Source: Clostridioides difficile_D
GTDB lineage: Bacteria > Bacillota > Clostridia > Peptostreptococcales > Peptostreptococcaceae
NCBI GenBank assembly: GCA_945861085.1
Contig: OX244046.1
Coordinates: 3,286,001-3,350,000 of the forward strand
Direction: 5' to 3'
Length of the DNA: 64,000 bases
The notes under the pieces were generated by a model. It was given only the letters and a program-made list of their open reading frames with translations. It searched no databases and was not told where the DNA came from. Positions 43,946 through 53,173 of the stretch are shown one piece after another (position 1 is the stretch's first letter; every line of letters starts with the position of its first letter). Both the position numbers and the translations under genes were made by a program.

Positions 43946-45862
43946 ATGAAAACATCTAAAAAAGAGTTATTTTTAAATTTCATAAAAACGCAACATGATT
44001 GGATAGATTCATCCACATTAGCCAATTATCTTAATGTATCAACACGTTCGATTAGAAAGTATGTAAATGAAATTAATTCTACTGGTGAATTTATATTATC
44101 CTCTAAAAAAGGATATAAACTAAATCTTAATAATAATTCTCAAACTAAAATTGATAGTTCAGATAATATATCACCTGATAATAGATTAAATTTAATTTTG
44201 AAGGAACTTATAGTTAATAGTAATGGAATTAATATGTTTGATTTAAGTGAAGAATTATTTGTTAGCCCATCTACTATTGAAGGGGACATAGTCAAAGCTA
44301 ATAAATTTATAGGAAGTTACAATTTAAAGATAAAGCAATCGAGATTTTTATTGAAACTAGTTGGAAATGAGTCTGCAAAGCGTAAATTAATGAGCTCTAT
44401 AATATTTAAAGAAACAGGAAGTGATTTTTTAAGCTTATTTGACGTACAAAAAATATATCAAGAGTATAATTTAACTAAACTAAAAGAAAATATAATATAT
44501 ATATTAAAAAAATACAATTTGTTTATAAATGAGTATTCTATAAATAACATACTTCTTCATTTAATGATAACTATAGACAGAATAAAAAAGAATAACTACA
44601 TAGAGTCTGTCGAAGTAGTGAGCTACATAGATAATAATAATATAGATATAAACATTTCAAGAGATATATCAAATTTTTTAGAGTCTGAATACAACATAAC
44701 TTTAACTAGTGCAGAATTGTACTACTTAGTATTTCAGTTAACAAACAAAACCACAGTCTTAAACTACCATCAAATCGATACTAAGTCATTGTCAAATTAT
44801 ATAAATGAACATTTTGTTGAATTAACTAAAAAAATAATTAAAAATGTATATGACTTATACTTTATAGATTTATCTGATGATGAATTTGTTGTAAAATTTA
44901 CTCTTCATGTAAAAAACTTAATCAGTAGGGCTAAAAATAATCAAGTTTTGAGAAATCAAATACCTCAGAAGTTAAAAGACTCATACCCTCTGATATATGA
45001 TATATCTGTTTATATTTGTAATCAGATTCAAATTTTAGAAAATATAGAAATAGATGAAGATGAAATATCGTATATATCTCTTCATGTAGGTTCATTTTTT
45101 GATAGACAAAAATTACTAGAAGATAAAGTTCTCTGTGCATTAATTACTCCAAACTACTATGATTTACAACTCAAAATAGTAAGAGACCTTGAAAAGAGAT
45201 TTAATGAGTCTATAGAAGTTATTCAAATTTTTTCAGATACTCATAACCTGGACTTTGATAATAAAGTAGACATGGTTATTACTACTTTACCAATTAGTGA
45301 TAGATGTCCTATACCTTTTGTCTATGTAAATCCTTACCTAAATAGAAAAGATTATGATAATATCCAAAGTAAATTTATTCAGATTAAAGATAGAAAAAAC
45401 ATACTTACTGTACAGAATCATTTAGAAATGTACTTCAGTGAATCTTTATTTATGAAAAATATATATTTAGATAGTGCTAAAGATTATATAAAATTTATGG
45501 GAAATATTCTGTACGAAAATAAATATGTTAAACCCAATTACATAGATGATGTTCTTATAAGAGAAAACATGTCTTCAACCGCATTTAATAACAACGTAGC
45601 AATTCCTCATAGTATGAAAATGGATGCTTTAAAAACTGGAGTCTGTCTAATTGTCAACGATAAACCAGTTAAATGGGGTAAGGAAAAAGTTCAAATTATA
45701 GCTATGATACCCATAAATGAAAAGGAAAAGGAAAAATTCAATTACATATTTGAAAGCTTTATTGAAATATTATCAGAGTGGAACAATGTTAAAGAACTTA
45801 CTAAAGCAGATAGTTATAGTAGTTTTATGAATAGAATAACTTATCTTATTCAAAATATATAA
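43946..45862 (+). CDS. LicR/CelR-type PRD transcriptional activator with EII domains
   Basis: 638 residues from the ATG at 43946 (AGAGGG upstream); the frame before it has no ribosome site. Order: HTH at residues 5-60 (LANYLNVSTRSIRKYVNEI), a second HTH at about 95-140 (FDLSEELFVSPSTIEGDIVKAN), two PRD domains with several conserved His (LLHLMITIDRI, LHVKNLISRA, ISLHVGSFF), an EIIB-like segment, and a C-terminal EIIA-like domain with NNVAIPHSMK. PTS phosphorylation of these domains sets activity. Divergent from the beta-glucoside PTS operon it should control. Confidence 0.88.
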   Translation: MKTSKKELFLNFIKTQHDWIDSSTLANYLNVSTRSIRKYVNEINSTGEFILSSKKGYKLNLNNNSQTKIDSSDNISPDNRLNLILKELIVNSNGINMFDLSEELFVSPSTIEGDIVKANKFIGSYNLKIKQSRFLLKLVGNESAKRKLMSSIIFKETGSDFLSLFDVQKIYQEYNLTKLKENIIYILKKYNLFINEYSINNILLHLMITIDRIKKNNYIESVEVVSYIDNNNIDINISRDISNFLESEYNITLTSAELYYLVFQLTNKTTVLNYHQIDTKSLSNYINEHFVELTKKIIKNVYDLYFIDLSDDEFVVKFTLHVKNLISRAKNNQVLRNQIPQKLKDSYPLIYDISVYICNQIQILENIEIDEDEISYISLHVGSFFDRQKLLEDKVLCALITPNYYDLQLKIVRDLEKRFNESIEVIQIFSDTHNLDFDNKVDMVITTLPISDRCPIPFVYVNPYLNRKDYDNIQSKFIQIKDRKNILTVQNHLEMYFSESLFMKNIYLDSAKDYIKFMGNILYENKYVKPNYIDDVLIRENMSSTAFNNNVAIPHSMKMDALKTGVCLIVNDKPVKWGKEKVQIIAMIPINEKEKEKFNYIFESFIEILSEWNNVKELTKADSYSSFMNRITYLIQNI

Positions 45863-45916
45863 ACTCATTAATCTATTTGCAAGACCTATTTTTAAAATTA
45901 TTAACACAAAATAAAT

Positions 45917-45965
45917 AAGCTGTCACACTAAAGTCTAAATTCATATGTGACAGCTTTCTTTTTTT
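45917..45965 (+). terminator. Terminator of the PRD activator gene
   Basis: AAGCTGTCACA (45917-45927) pairs with TGTGACAGCTT (45946-45956), then TCTTTTTTT. It can also work on the glycerate kinase transcript from the other side. Confidence 0.85.
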
Positions 45966-46004
45966 ACCTAATATATCTTATTTTTAATATGACTTATTTC
46001 TTAA

Positions 46005-47144
46005 CTATTGTACACTAGTTATAAGATTAAATATTTGTACTGTTGTAGCCGTCATATTGTCACTAGCAGTTTCTTTATCCATTGCTTCTTCTATTGTCAT
46101 AGCTCTATTTACTATAGAAAAATAAGCATCTATCCCCTCTTCATTACATTTAACTGCATCTTCTGTTGTTGCTCCAGCCAAACCTATTACTTTTACGCCA
46201 TATTTTTTTGCCAGTTTTGCAACTCCTATCGGTGCCTTACCCATAGCAGTTTGATTGTCCAACCTACCTTCGCCAGTTATAACAAAGTCTACATCTTTTA
46301 ACTCTTCCTCTAATTTAATTTCTTCTAATATTATTTTTATTCCAGATTCTAATTTTGAATTTAAAAATGCTAAAAACGCAAAACCTAATCCTCCTGCTGC
46401 ACCTGCTCCTTCTACATTGGCTACATCTTTATTTAAGTAATTTTTAACTACTTTAGAAAAATTTCTAAGACCATTATCTAACTCCTCAATTATTTCTGAT
46501 GTTGCACCTTTTTGAGACCCGTATATGTATGCAGCTCCGTTTTTTCCAAACAGCGGATTATTTACATCACAAGCTATTTTAAAGTTACATTCATCTAATT
46601 CTTTTAATCTATTCTCTATTTTTATATATCTTATTTCATTTAAAACTTTTCCACCTAATCCTACTAATTTGTTATTTTTATCATAAAACTCAAATCCTAA
46701 AGCTTGAAGCATACCCACTCCAGCATCATTAGTAGCACTTCCACCTATTCCAATTATAAAATTTCTATATCCTTTATTTATTGCTTCCTTTATTATTTCC
46801 CCAACACCATAAGTTGTAGTGTATAAAGGATTTCTAAGTTCAGTTGGAACTAATGTTAATCCTGATGCTTGAGCTATTTCTATTATTGCTGTACTTGTAT
46901 CTTTTAATAATCCATATGTTGCATTTACTTTCTTAACTATTGGCCCAGTAACTGCTGTAGTTTCTTTTTCACCGTTCATTCCTTGAACTAAAGCATCCAC
47001 TGTCCCTTCACCACCATCAGCAAGTGGCAATATCTTTACTTGTGCATCTTCTTTAACCTTCAATATCCCCTTTTTTATTGCATTTGCTGCCTCTATTGAG
47101 GATAAGCTTCCTTTCAAGGAATCTATAGAAATTAATACTTTCAT
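46005..47144 (-). CDS. glxK: Glycerate kinase (GarK/GlxK family)
   Basis: 379 residues, ATG at 47144 behind AAGGAG. MKVLISIDSLKGSLSSIEAANAI, LPLADGGEGTVDALV, IGIGGSATNDAGVGMLQALG and FVITGEGRLDNQTAMGKAP are the landmark segments of this family. It phosphorylates D-glycerate to a phosphoglycerate. The position after a GH38 enzyme and a fructose-family PTS makes sense if the substrate is mannosylglycerate: hydrolysis releases glycerate, which this kinase feeds into glycolysis. A dispersed repeat lies between the GH38 gene and this one. Confidence 0.92.
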   Translation of the reverse strand: MKVLISIDSLKGSLSSIEAANAIKKGILKVKEDAQVKILPLADGGEGTVDALVQGMNGEKETTAVTGPIVKKVNATYGLLKDTSTAIIEIAQASGLTLVPTELRNPLYTTTYGVGEIIKEAINKGYRNFIIGIGGSATNDAGVGMLQALGFEFYDKNNKLVGLGGKVLNEIRYIKIENRLKELDECNFKIACDVNNPLFGKNGAAYIYGSQKGATSEIIEELDNGLRNFSKVVKNYLNKDVANVEGAGAAGGLGFAFLAFLNSKLESGIKIILEEIKLEEELKDVDFVITGEGRLDNQTAMGKAPIGVAKLAKKYGVKVIGLAGATTEDAVKCNEEGIDAYFSIVNRAMTIEEAMDKETASDNMTATTVQIFNLITSVQ

Positions 47145-47267
47145 ATTTATCTACTCCTTATTTTAAACATATAATTTTATAAGCTTAATTTATCTTTTAT
47201 TTTATACTCTAAATCTTTCTTTGTATACAACTTATACTATCTATCTTTTTTTACATTATAAAAAAGG

Positions 47268-47381
47268 GAGTGTCTCAAAATGAACGTTTTAGTTCATGGG
47301 ACACTCTTTTTTGTATGAAATCAAATATGTTTTTATCATTTCAATAATGAAAAAAAAGCTTATCTCTATTTTGAGACACCG
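47268..47381 (-). repeat. Copy 3 of the dispersed GTGTCTCAAAAT repeat, inverted
   Basis: Reads GAGTGTCTCAAAATGAACGT at its left end and ends TCTCTATTTTGAGACACCGTC. Its reverse complement aligns along the whole length with copies 1 and 2. The hairpin half (47268-47312) faces the glycerate kinase gene. It sits inside the mannosylglycerate-type operon and may lower glycerate kinase expression. Confidence 0.82.
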
Positions 47382-47392
47382 TCTTTTTAGCA

Positions 47393-50008
47393 TTATTTAA
47401 CTAATATAGTTTTAACCTGATTCATTTTACACTCTACACTTACAGAGTTTTTATCTATTGATATAGATTCCAATTCTTTCTCATTTAAATTAGTTAGTTT
47501 AGCCATTTCAATATTTTTGTTAAACACTATGTTAGCTGATTTTGTTTCTTCTTTAGCATTGTACAATCTAACTACTAATGCATCTTCTTTTTCAGCCTTC
47601 TTCACAACACTTAATACAAGGTCCTTATTAGTTTCCTTAAATAAACTATACGAATAGTCTACTTCTATTTCTGATTGATTCAATTTCATAGCATTATATG
47701 GCATTTTATTGTAAGTTTGTATTTTTGTTAAGTACTCCTTAGCAATGTTTGCAACATTTGCTTCTATTGTAGATTTTTCATGAGTAACTATTGCTAAGTC
47801 TATTTTTATATTTCCTATCATTTGAGAGTCTGGAGTAGGTAACTTTATTCCTGATGGACGACCTGGACGTCTTACCATTTCTTCTTTACCTAGGAATCCT
47901 ACACTTCTAAATAATGTTATAGCTATTGTGTCAAATTTTTCTCCTACTATTTCAAACTCTCTTGTACTATTTGTAAGAACAGCTACTCCATGTTCTTCAT
48001 CAGATAATCCAACAAATGTTAGCATTGGATATATAGAATCTGGTCTTTCACTCCATTCTTCCTGTTGCCAAACTTCCATAGCATCATCATACACATTTCT
48101 CTTTATATGTCCAAACTGATTATCAGATACAGAAAACTTTGCTGCTATATTCGTTGGTATATAAGTTCTAATCCTACAATCTCTTGCTTGGTTATTCATG
48201 TTGAATACTACATCTATTATAGCTTTATCATTTGGAACATTTATAGTTATATCAAAATCAATAAATGAATCTAATATATTATTTTTTCTAGCTTGTATAT
48301 CTTTTGGTGCTTTTAACCTATAATTTATCTTTATCTCATTATTAAATCTATTTTTCTTTATAGTATGATTTGCTACTACATTATCGTTAAATATTAATTT
48401 CTCATTTGGAAGTGGTGAAAAATCATACTCGTCTCCTTCATCTCCTCCATTTTCCATCAATAATACATTCTCAAAAGTTTTATTTAATTTTTTATCAAAT
48501 ATCTTTAAAGTTCCATTCTCATTGACTTGAATAGTATAAAAGTCATTATCTACCATATCACATACTTCGTAAGCTTTTTCTGTCATATGGTCAACTTCTT
48601 TTATCATATATGCCTTATACCCCATTGCAGGTATTTCATCTTTAAAATTTATTGTATATGCCATAAATGAATCATAGTTTCCATAGTGAACTATTTGACG
48701 GTCTATTAATCCTGCATCTATTTCTTCTTTGTGTATCATTTCAAAATCCAACTTATTATTATCTCTATCAAATATTTCAAATGCTTTCATTTTAGTTATA
48801 ACTTGGGCACTTACTGTTTCATTTCTATCATAAGGCATTAAGTTAAATGCTACTAACTTATCTAAAGCCATTTCACAGCTCATAGAATCAACTATTTTTC
48901 TTTCATAAAATACTATTAATTGTTCTACTTTTTCCTCAGCTAAGAAAAATCTATTCATTATTTCTTGGTGAACTTTATCTGAACAACAACATCCAATACT
49001 ATCATGAGCATGATTTTTCATTATTTCTTTCCAAATTAACTCTATTAATCCATGATGGTATTCAAATCCCAGAGAATATGCAATAGAAGCTAATGGCTCC
49101 AATATGTTGGTTATCTTTGATTCTATTCTAGCATTTGCTGCTTTTATATCCATTCTTGTTGAGAATATACTTCTATGCACCCTCATATATTTCCCATCTA
49201 GAAATTCCCCTTTTATTGTATCTATATCTTCATTTTTTTCTAGCTCTTTAAATATATTTTCATATCTACTTAAGAAAAATTCTCTCTCTGGATAACATTC
49301 CTTTAATTTACATATAACTTCAAATATATTCTTTTGAATTGGCATTTGGTCATGCCCATTTGGAAGTATTATATGGTCGGTAGTTGCTCCTTTATCAAGA
49401 ACTGGTAAGTATTTGTCCATTCTTGTTCTTAACTCTTCTTCATTCATTGGTAGATATTTTCCTATAGCATAACCTAATGGAAGTATTTGAGCTAAAACAG
49501 AAGACCCATCATCACTCTTCCAGTTGAATTCTGTTTTATTAGTTCCTTTTCTTTCAGAACATCCTCTCCAAAACATTGAGTATCTTATGTCAAATCCATT
49601 TAGTATTTGTGGCATTTGAGCACTTTGTCCAAATGAGTCTGGCAAATATCCTATTTTCATATGCTCTCCAAATTTATCACAGTCTTTTATTCCATATAAT
49701 AAATTTCTAAGTATTGATTCTCCACCAACTACCATTTCATCAGTTTGAGTATACCAAGGACCTATTATTAACTTTCCTTCTTGAACTAATTTTTTTATTC
49801 TATCCTTACATTCAGGTTTAACTGCTAAATAATCTTCTAATATAGCAGTTTGCCCATCCATCACATAATATGGATAGTTATTATTATTTTCTAACATATC
49901 TATTATTTCTTCCATATTATTTACAAGTAATATTCTAGATTCCTCGGTTGAGAAGTACCATTCTCTGTCCCAATGCATATGAGGAACTATGTGTACATTT
50001 TTTTTCAT
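47393..50008 (-). CDS. mngB: GH38 alpha-mannosidase, probable mannosylglycerate-6-phosphate hydrolase
   Basis: 871 residues. The N-terminal catalytic domain begins HIVPHMHWDREW (zinc ligands H10 and D14), and YLPDSFGQSAQMP has the nucleophile D124. PNGHDQMP and KNHAHDSIGCCCSD supply further zinc-site and substrate residues. No signal peptide, so it works in the cytosol. E. coli MngB is about the same length and cleaves 2-O-(6-phospho-mannosyl)-D-glycerate delivered by MngA. Upstream is a fructose-family PTS in MngA domain order, and downstream is glycerate kinase. Another alpha-mannoside is possible. Confidence 0.85.
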   Translation of the reverse strand: MKKNVHIVPHMHWDREWYFSTEESRILLVNNMEEIIDMLENNNNYPYYVMDGQTAILEDYLAVKPECKDRIKKLVQEGKLIIGPWYTQTDEMVVGGESILRNLLYGIKDCDKFGEHMKIGYLPDSFGQSAQMPQILNGFDIRYSMFWRGCSERKGTNKTEFNWKSDDGSSVLAQILPLGYAIGKYLPMNEEELRTRMDKYLPVLDKGATTDHIILPNGHDQMPIQKNIFEVICKLKECYPEREFFLSRYENIFKELEKNEDIDTIKGEFLDGKYMRVHRSIFSTRMDIKAANARIESKITNILEPLASIAYSLGFEYHHGLIELIWKEIMKNHAHDSIGCCCSDKVHQEIMNRFFLAEEKVEQLIVFYERKIVDSMSCEMALDKLVAFNLMPYDRNETVSAQVITKMKAFEIFDRDNNKLDFEMIHKEEIDAGLIDRQIVHYGNYDSFMAYTINFKDEIPAMGYKAYMIKEVDHMTEKAYEVCDMVDNDFYTIQVNENGTLKIFDKKLNKTFENVLLMENGGDEGDEYDFSPLPNEKLIFNDNVVANHTIKKNRFNNEIKINYRLKAPKDIQARKNNILDSFIDFDITINVPNDKAIIDVVFNMNNQARDCRIRTYIPTNIAAKFSVSDNQFGHIKRNVYDDAMEVWQQEEWSERPDSIYPMLTFVGLSDEEHGVAVLTNSTREFEIVGEKFDTIAITLFRSVGFLGKEEMVRRPGRPSGIKLPTPDSQMIGNIKIDLAIVTHEKSTIEANVANIAKEYLTKIQTYNKMPYNAMKLNQSEIEVDYSYSLFKETNKDLVLSVVKKAEKEDALVVRLYNAKEETKSANIVFNKNIEMAKLTNLNEKELESISIDKNSVSVECKMNQVKTILVK

Positions 50009-50151
50009 TACTTAGCCTCCAAAACTTATCTGATAATATTTTCTGTCTAATTAAAAATCCAATAAAAATACTACTGAGTTTACACAATTTTGTAATATTT
50101 ATTTTATTAATATAATTAAACCTTTGATTTAAATATCTAATAACGTATCTT

Positions 50152-52050
50152 TTAATGTATCTTTCTTTGATTTTTTTGTTTCCTAGTTATTATTAATAAC
50201 ATTGCTGATATTATGGCTCCAAGTACTGCTGCAAAGAACCATATTGATGCTGACATAACTCCTGACATACTTCCTTCTAAAAGTGCTAATGAAAATATAC
50301 CAGCTCCAGGCACTTGAAGCCCTATATTGAAGAATGCTACTATAGAACCAGTTATGGCTGAACCAGCTACTAATGATGGTATAACGCGAATTGGGTCCTC
50401 TATCATAAATGGTATTGCACCTTCAGTTATTCCTGCCAATCCTAATATCCAAGTTTGCTTTCCTATTTCTTTTTCTGATTCTGAAAATAAATCTCTCCCT
50501 AAAATAGTAGCTATTGTAACTCCAAAAGCTGAAACCATTTTAACTGATGCAAATATTGCATAAGGTATAAAGTTACCACTTGCTATTGCTCCTATTGCAA
50601 ATGTATAGGCTGCTTTGTTTATTGGTCCACCTAGGTCAAATGAAACCATAGCTCCTATTATTGCACCTAGTAGTATTGCATTTACTCCAGTCATTCCATT
50701 TAGCCAATTTATAAGACCATTGTTAAGTGCTGCTACAGGCTTTCCTACTACGAATAACATCAATAAGCCTACTACCAAAGAACCAACCACTGGATATACC
50801 CAGAAACTTACAAATCCTGCTAATGTACCTTTAGCTGGTATATTCTTCTTTAAAAATTTTACTATATAACCAGCAAGTAAGCCTCCTAGCATACCTCCAA
50901 GAAATCCACTACCTATCAAATCTGCTGCTAGACCTGCTGCAAACCCTGGTCCAAGACCTGGTTTTTCAGCTAGTGAGTAAGACATATATGCTGCTAATAC
51001 TGGAACCATTAATGTCCCTAACATACCACCAGAAAGCTTTCTTAACTGCCACAACCAAGAACCTTCTTGATTGTATAGGTCTTGTAGACCAAATGCTTGA
51101 GATGCTAATACTGCAAATGCAAGTATCATACCTCCTGCCACAATAAGTGGTATTATATGAGATACTCCTGTAAGTATTGCTGATTTTACATCTTTTTTCC
51201 ATGATGATTTTTCTATATATTCGCCTTTGCCTTGTTTTTGTGCTACTTCTAAAGCTTCATATATTATTTCTTTTGCTCTTTTTAGTGGAGTTGCTACTGA
51301 TGTTTTTACACTTGGCAAATGCTCAAATCTTTCTGTATTTTTAGGTGCTACATCTGTTGCATATATTATTGCTTCTGCCTTTTTTATTATATCTGGTGTA
51401 TGAGGGTCTACCATACCATTAGCCCCTTGCTTTTCTACATACACATCTACACCTATTTCTTTACCAGCTTTAATTAATGCTTCTGCTGACATATATGTAT
51501 GTGCTATACCTGCAGGACATGCTGTTATTGCTAACACAATTTTCTTTGATTCATTTTGAATTCTAGTCTCTTCTTTTGTCTTTTCTTTCTTTTCTTCTAT
51601 ATCTAAGTTATCAAATAACTCTTTTTTAGTTTTTGAATTTAACAACATATTCATATAATCCTCATTTGACAATCTAGTAACTAATTCAGAAAGTATTTGT
51701 ATATGTGTATTTCCACCTTCATTTTCTGGCACTGCTATTAAAAATATTAGCTCTACTTTATTATCTGGGTCTACACTTTCCCAATCCTCTATTGGTGTCT
51801 CTAAAGTCATAGCTGCAAATGCTGCTTCTTTAACTGACTTAGATTTCCCATGAGGGATTGCAAGCCCTTTTTCAAAACCTGTTGGAGATAAAGTTTCTCT
51901 GTACATTACAGCTTCTAAATATTCTTCATAAGATGTTAACTTACCTTCATCATATAGCTTTCTTGCTAAGAACTTTATTGCGTCTTCCTTTGTTTTTATT
52001 TTTTGTTTTAAAAAAACAAGGTTTTCATTTGTGATTTTCTTAAATTCCAA
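50152..52050 (-). CDS. mngA: PTS fructose-family EIIABC, MngA-like
   Basis: 632 residues in the order A-B-C. EIIA: GFEKGLAIPHGKSKS with phospho-His H67. A charged linker occupies about residues 152-168. EIIB: IVLAITACPAGIAHTYMSAE with phospho-Cys C178. EIIC: about ten helices, including ILTGVSHIIPLIVAGGMI, DLGGPINKAAYTFA and GLAGITEGAIPFMIEDP. Domain order and length match MngA, which imports 2-O-alpha-mannosyl-glycerate as the 6-phosphate, but also other mannosyl/fructose permeases. The GH38 and glycerate kinase genes support the MngA reading. Confidence 0.85.
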   Translation of the reverse strand: MEFKKITNENLVFLKQKIKTKEDAIKFLARKLYDEGKLTSYEEYLEAVMYRETLSPTGFEKGLAIPHGKSKSVKEAAFAAMTLETPIEDWESVDPDNKVELIFLIAVPENEGGNTHIQILSELVTRLSNEDYMNMLLNSKTKKELFDNLDIEEKKEKTKEETRIQNESKKIVLAITACPAGIAHTYMSAEALIKAGKEIGVDVYVEKQGANGMVDPHTPDIIKKAEAIIYATDVAPKNTERFEHLPSVKTSVATPLKRAKEIIYEALEVAQKQGKGEYIEKSSWKKDVKSAILTGVSHIIPLIVAGGMILAFAVLASQAFGLQDLYNQEGSWLWQLRKLSGGMLGTLMVPVLAAYMSYSLAEKPGLGPGFAAGLAADLIGSGFLGGMLGGLLAGYIVKFLKKNIPAKGTLAGFVSFWVYPVVGSLVVGLLMLFVVGKPVAALNNGLINWLNGMTGVNAILLGAIIGAMVSFDLGGPINKAAYTFAIGAIASGNFIPYAIFASVKMVSAFGVTIATILGRDLFSESEKEIGKQTWILGLAGITEGAIPFMIEDPIRVIPSLVAGSAITGSIVAFFNIGLQVPGAGIFSLALLEGSMSGVMSASIWFFAAVLGAIISAMLLIITRKQKNQRKIH

Positions 52051-52119
52051 AATTACGCCCTCCTTAAATCATTTAATGTTATGAATATAGCATAAAATAA
52101 ATCATGAAAATGTTTTTTT

Positions 52120-52139
52120 GAAATTATACACATAATTTC
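52120..52139. promoter_or_regulatory. Candidate RpiR operator upstream of mngA
   Basis: GAAATTAT-ACAC-ATAATTTC, perfect 8-bp arms, 70 bp upstream of mngA and just downstream of the regulator's terminator. Confidence 0.55.
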
Positions 52140-52150
52140 TTTTTTAAAAA

Positions 52151-52182
52151 TAGAGGTTTGTGTATTTATACACAAACCTCTA
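52151..52182 (-). terminator. Terminator overlapping the RpiR gene stop codon
   Basis: TAGAGGTTTGTGTA and TACACAAACCTCTA form a perfect 14-bp stem with a four-base loop, and TTTTTA follows on the minus strand. The TAG stop of the regulator is the first codon of the stem. Confidence 0.88.
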
Positions 52183-52905
52183 TCTTAACCAGTATTGCTC
52201 TATTATTGCTCTCATAATCATCATGATTGGAACCTTATCTGATATATTGTATCCATTTACTTGTCTAATTGTCGAATAGCAATATAAACTTATATCTGCA
52301 ATTTGTTGTAATTGATTTTCACATATATGTGTTAAAGCTACTACCTTACATCCTTTATCAGTTGCTATCTTTGCTGCTTCTATCACTTCTCTTGTTTCCC
52401 CACTTAAACTAAGTGCAAAAAACATATCTTGTTCACCTAATTTGCCTATATCGTGAAGTACTTCATGTCTTTGGCTATAGTAAGTTATATTATTATGACC
52501 ACCTCTAATTTCTTTTACTAATATCTCACATAAAGGAATGTTTTGACCTATTCCATAAACTATAATATTCCTAGATTTTTGAATTATATCTGCTACTTTA
52601 TTTATTTTTTCATAATCTATTAGCTCTAATGTCTTTTTTATATCTGATTCAAAACCATCTTTAGGCTCTTTATTCTTATCTTTTAACTCTTCTTTTAAAT
52701 TATTTTTTAGCTGGGAGAAACCATCATACTCCATCTTTTTACATAGCCTAACTATAGTATTTGGCACAGTAAAAAATTTATCTGCTAAAGATTGTATTGA
52801 TAATTTTACTACTTCTTCTTTGTTTTTTCTCATATATTCAATTATCATGTCTTCTATATCTGTAAATTTATACTCATATTTTTTTGCTCTTTCATAAAAT
52901 TCCAT
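52180..52905 (-). CDS. RpiR-family regulator of the mannosylglycerate-type operon
   Basis: 241 residues. HTH: VVKLSIQSLADKFFTVPNTIVRLCKKMEYDGFSQLK. SIS domain from about residue 105: RNIIVYGIGQNIPLCEILVKEI, then FALSLSGETREVIEAAKIA. E. coli uses a GntR-type MngR for this operon, so control here is by a different family. Start at 52905 with GGAGG. Transcription should stop at the hairpin that includes its stop codon, leaving the PTS gene to its own promoter. Confidence 0.83.
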   Translation of the reverse strand: MEFYERAKKYEYKFTDIEDMIIEYMRKNKEEVVKLSIQSLADKFFTVPNTIVRLCKKMEYDGFSQLKNNLKEELKDKNKEPKDGFESDIKKTLELIDYEKINKVADIIQKSRNIIVYGIGQNIPLCEILVKEIRGGHNNITYYSQRHEVLHDIGKLGEQDMFFALSLSGETREVIEAAKIATDKGCKVVALTHICENQLQQIADISLYCYSTIRQVNGYNISDKVPIMMIMRAIIEQYWLR

Positions 52906-53173
52906 AGTTTATCCTCCATCTATTTTATTATTTTACATAAAATGCTCAAATATTATCTAAATTTTTTATTAATGTTATTATAATTTAAAATTTTTAATTT
53001 TTTAATGCGTACTACTCCCTTTATTATACATAAAAAATGTGTACTTCCTATATTGATAGAGATGATTCAAATTTTTATTTTGATACATCTCCATCAATAT
53101 TCTTTTAGAAAATACACATTTTATTTCAAATACTCATTTTTAATTAATATTTTGGGTAATCTATTCTTTATAT
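52906..53173. other. Gap between ChbG-like gene and RpiR gene with long imperfect hairpin
   Basis: At 53049-53101 TATATTGATAGAGATGATTC pairs imperfectly with GATACATCTCCATCAATATTC around an AT-rich loop, probably closing the ChbG-PTS transcript. No ORF. Confidence 0.5.
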
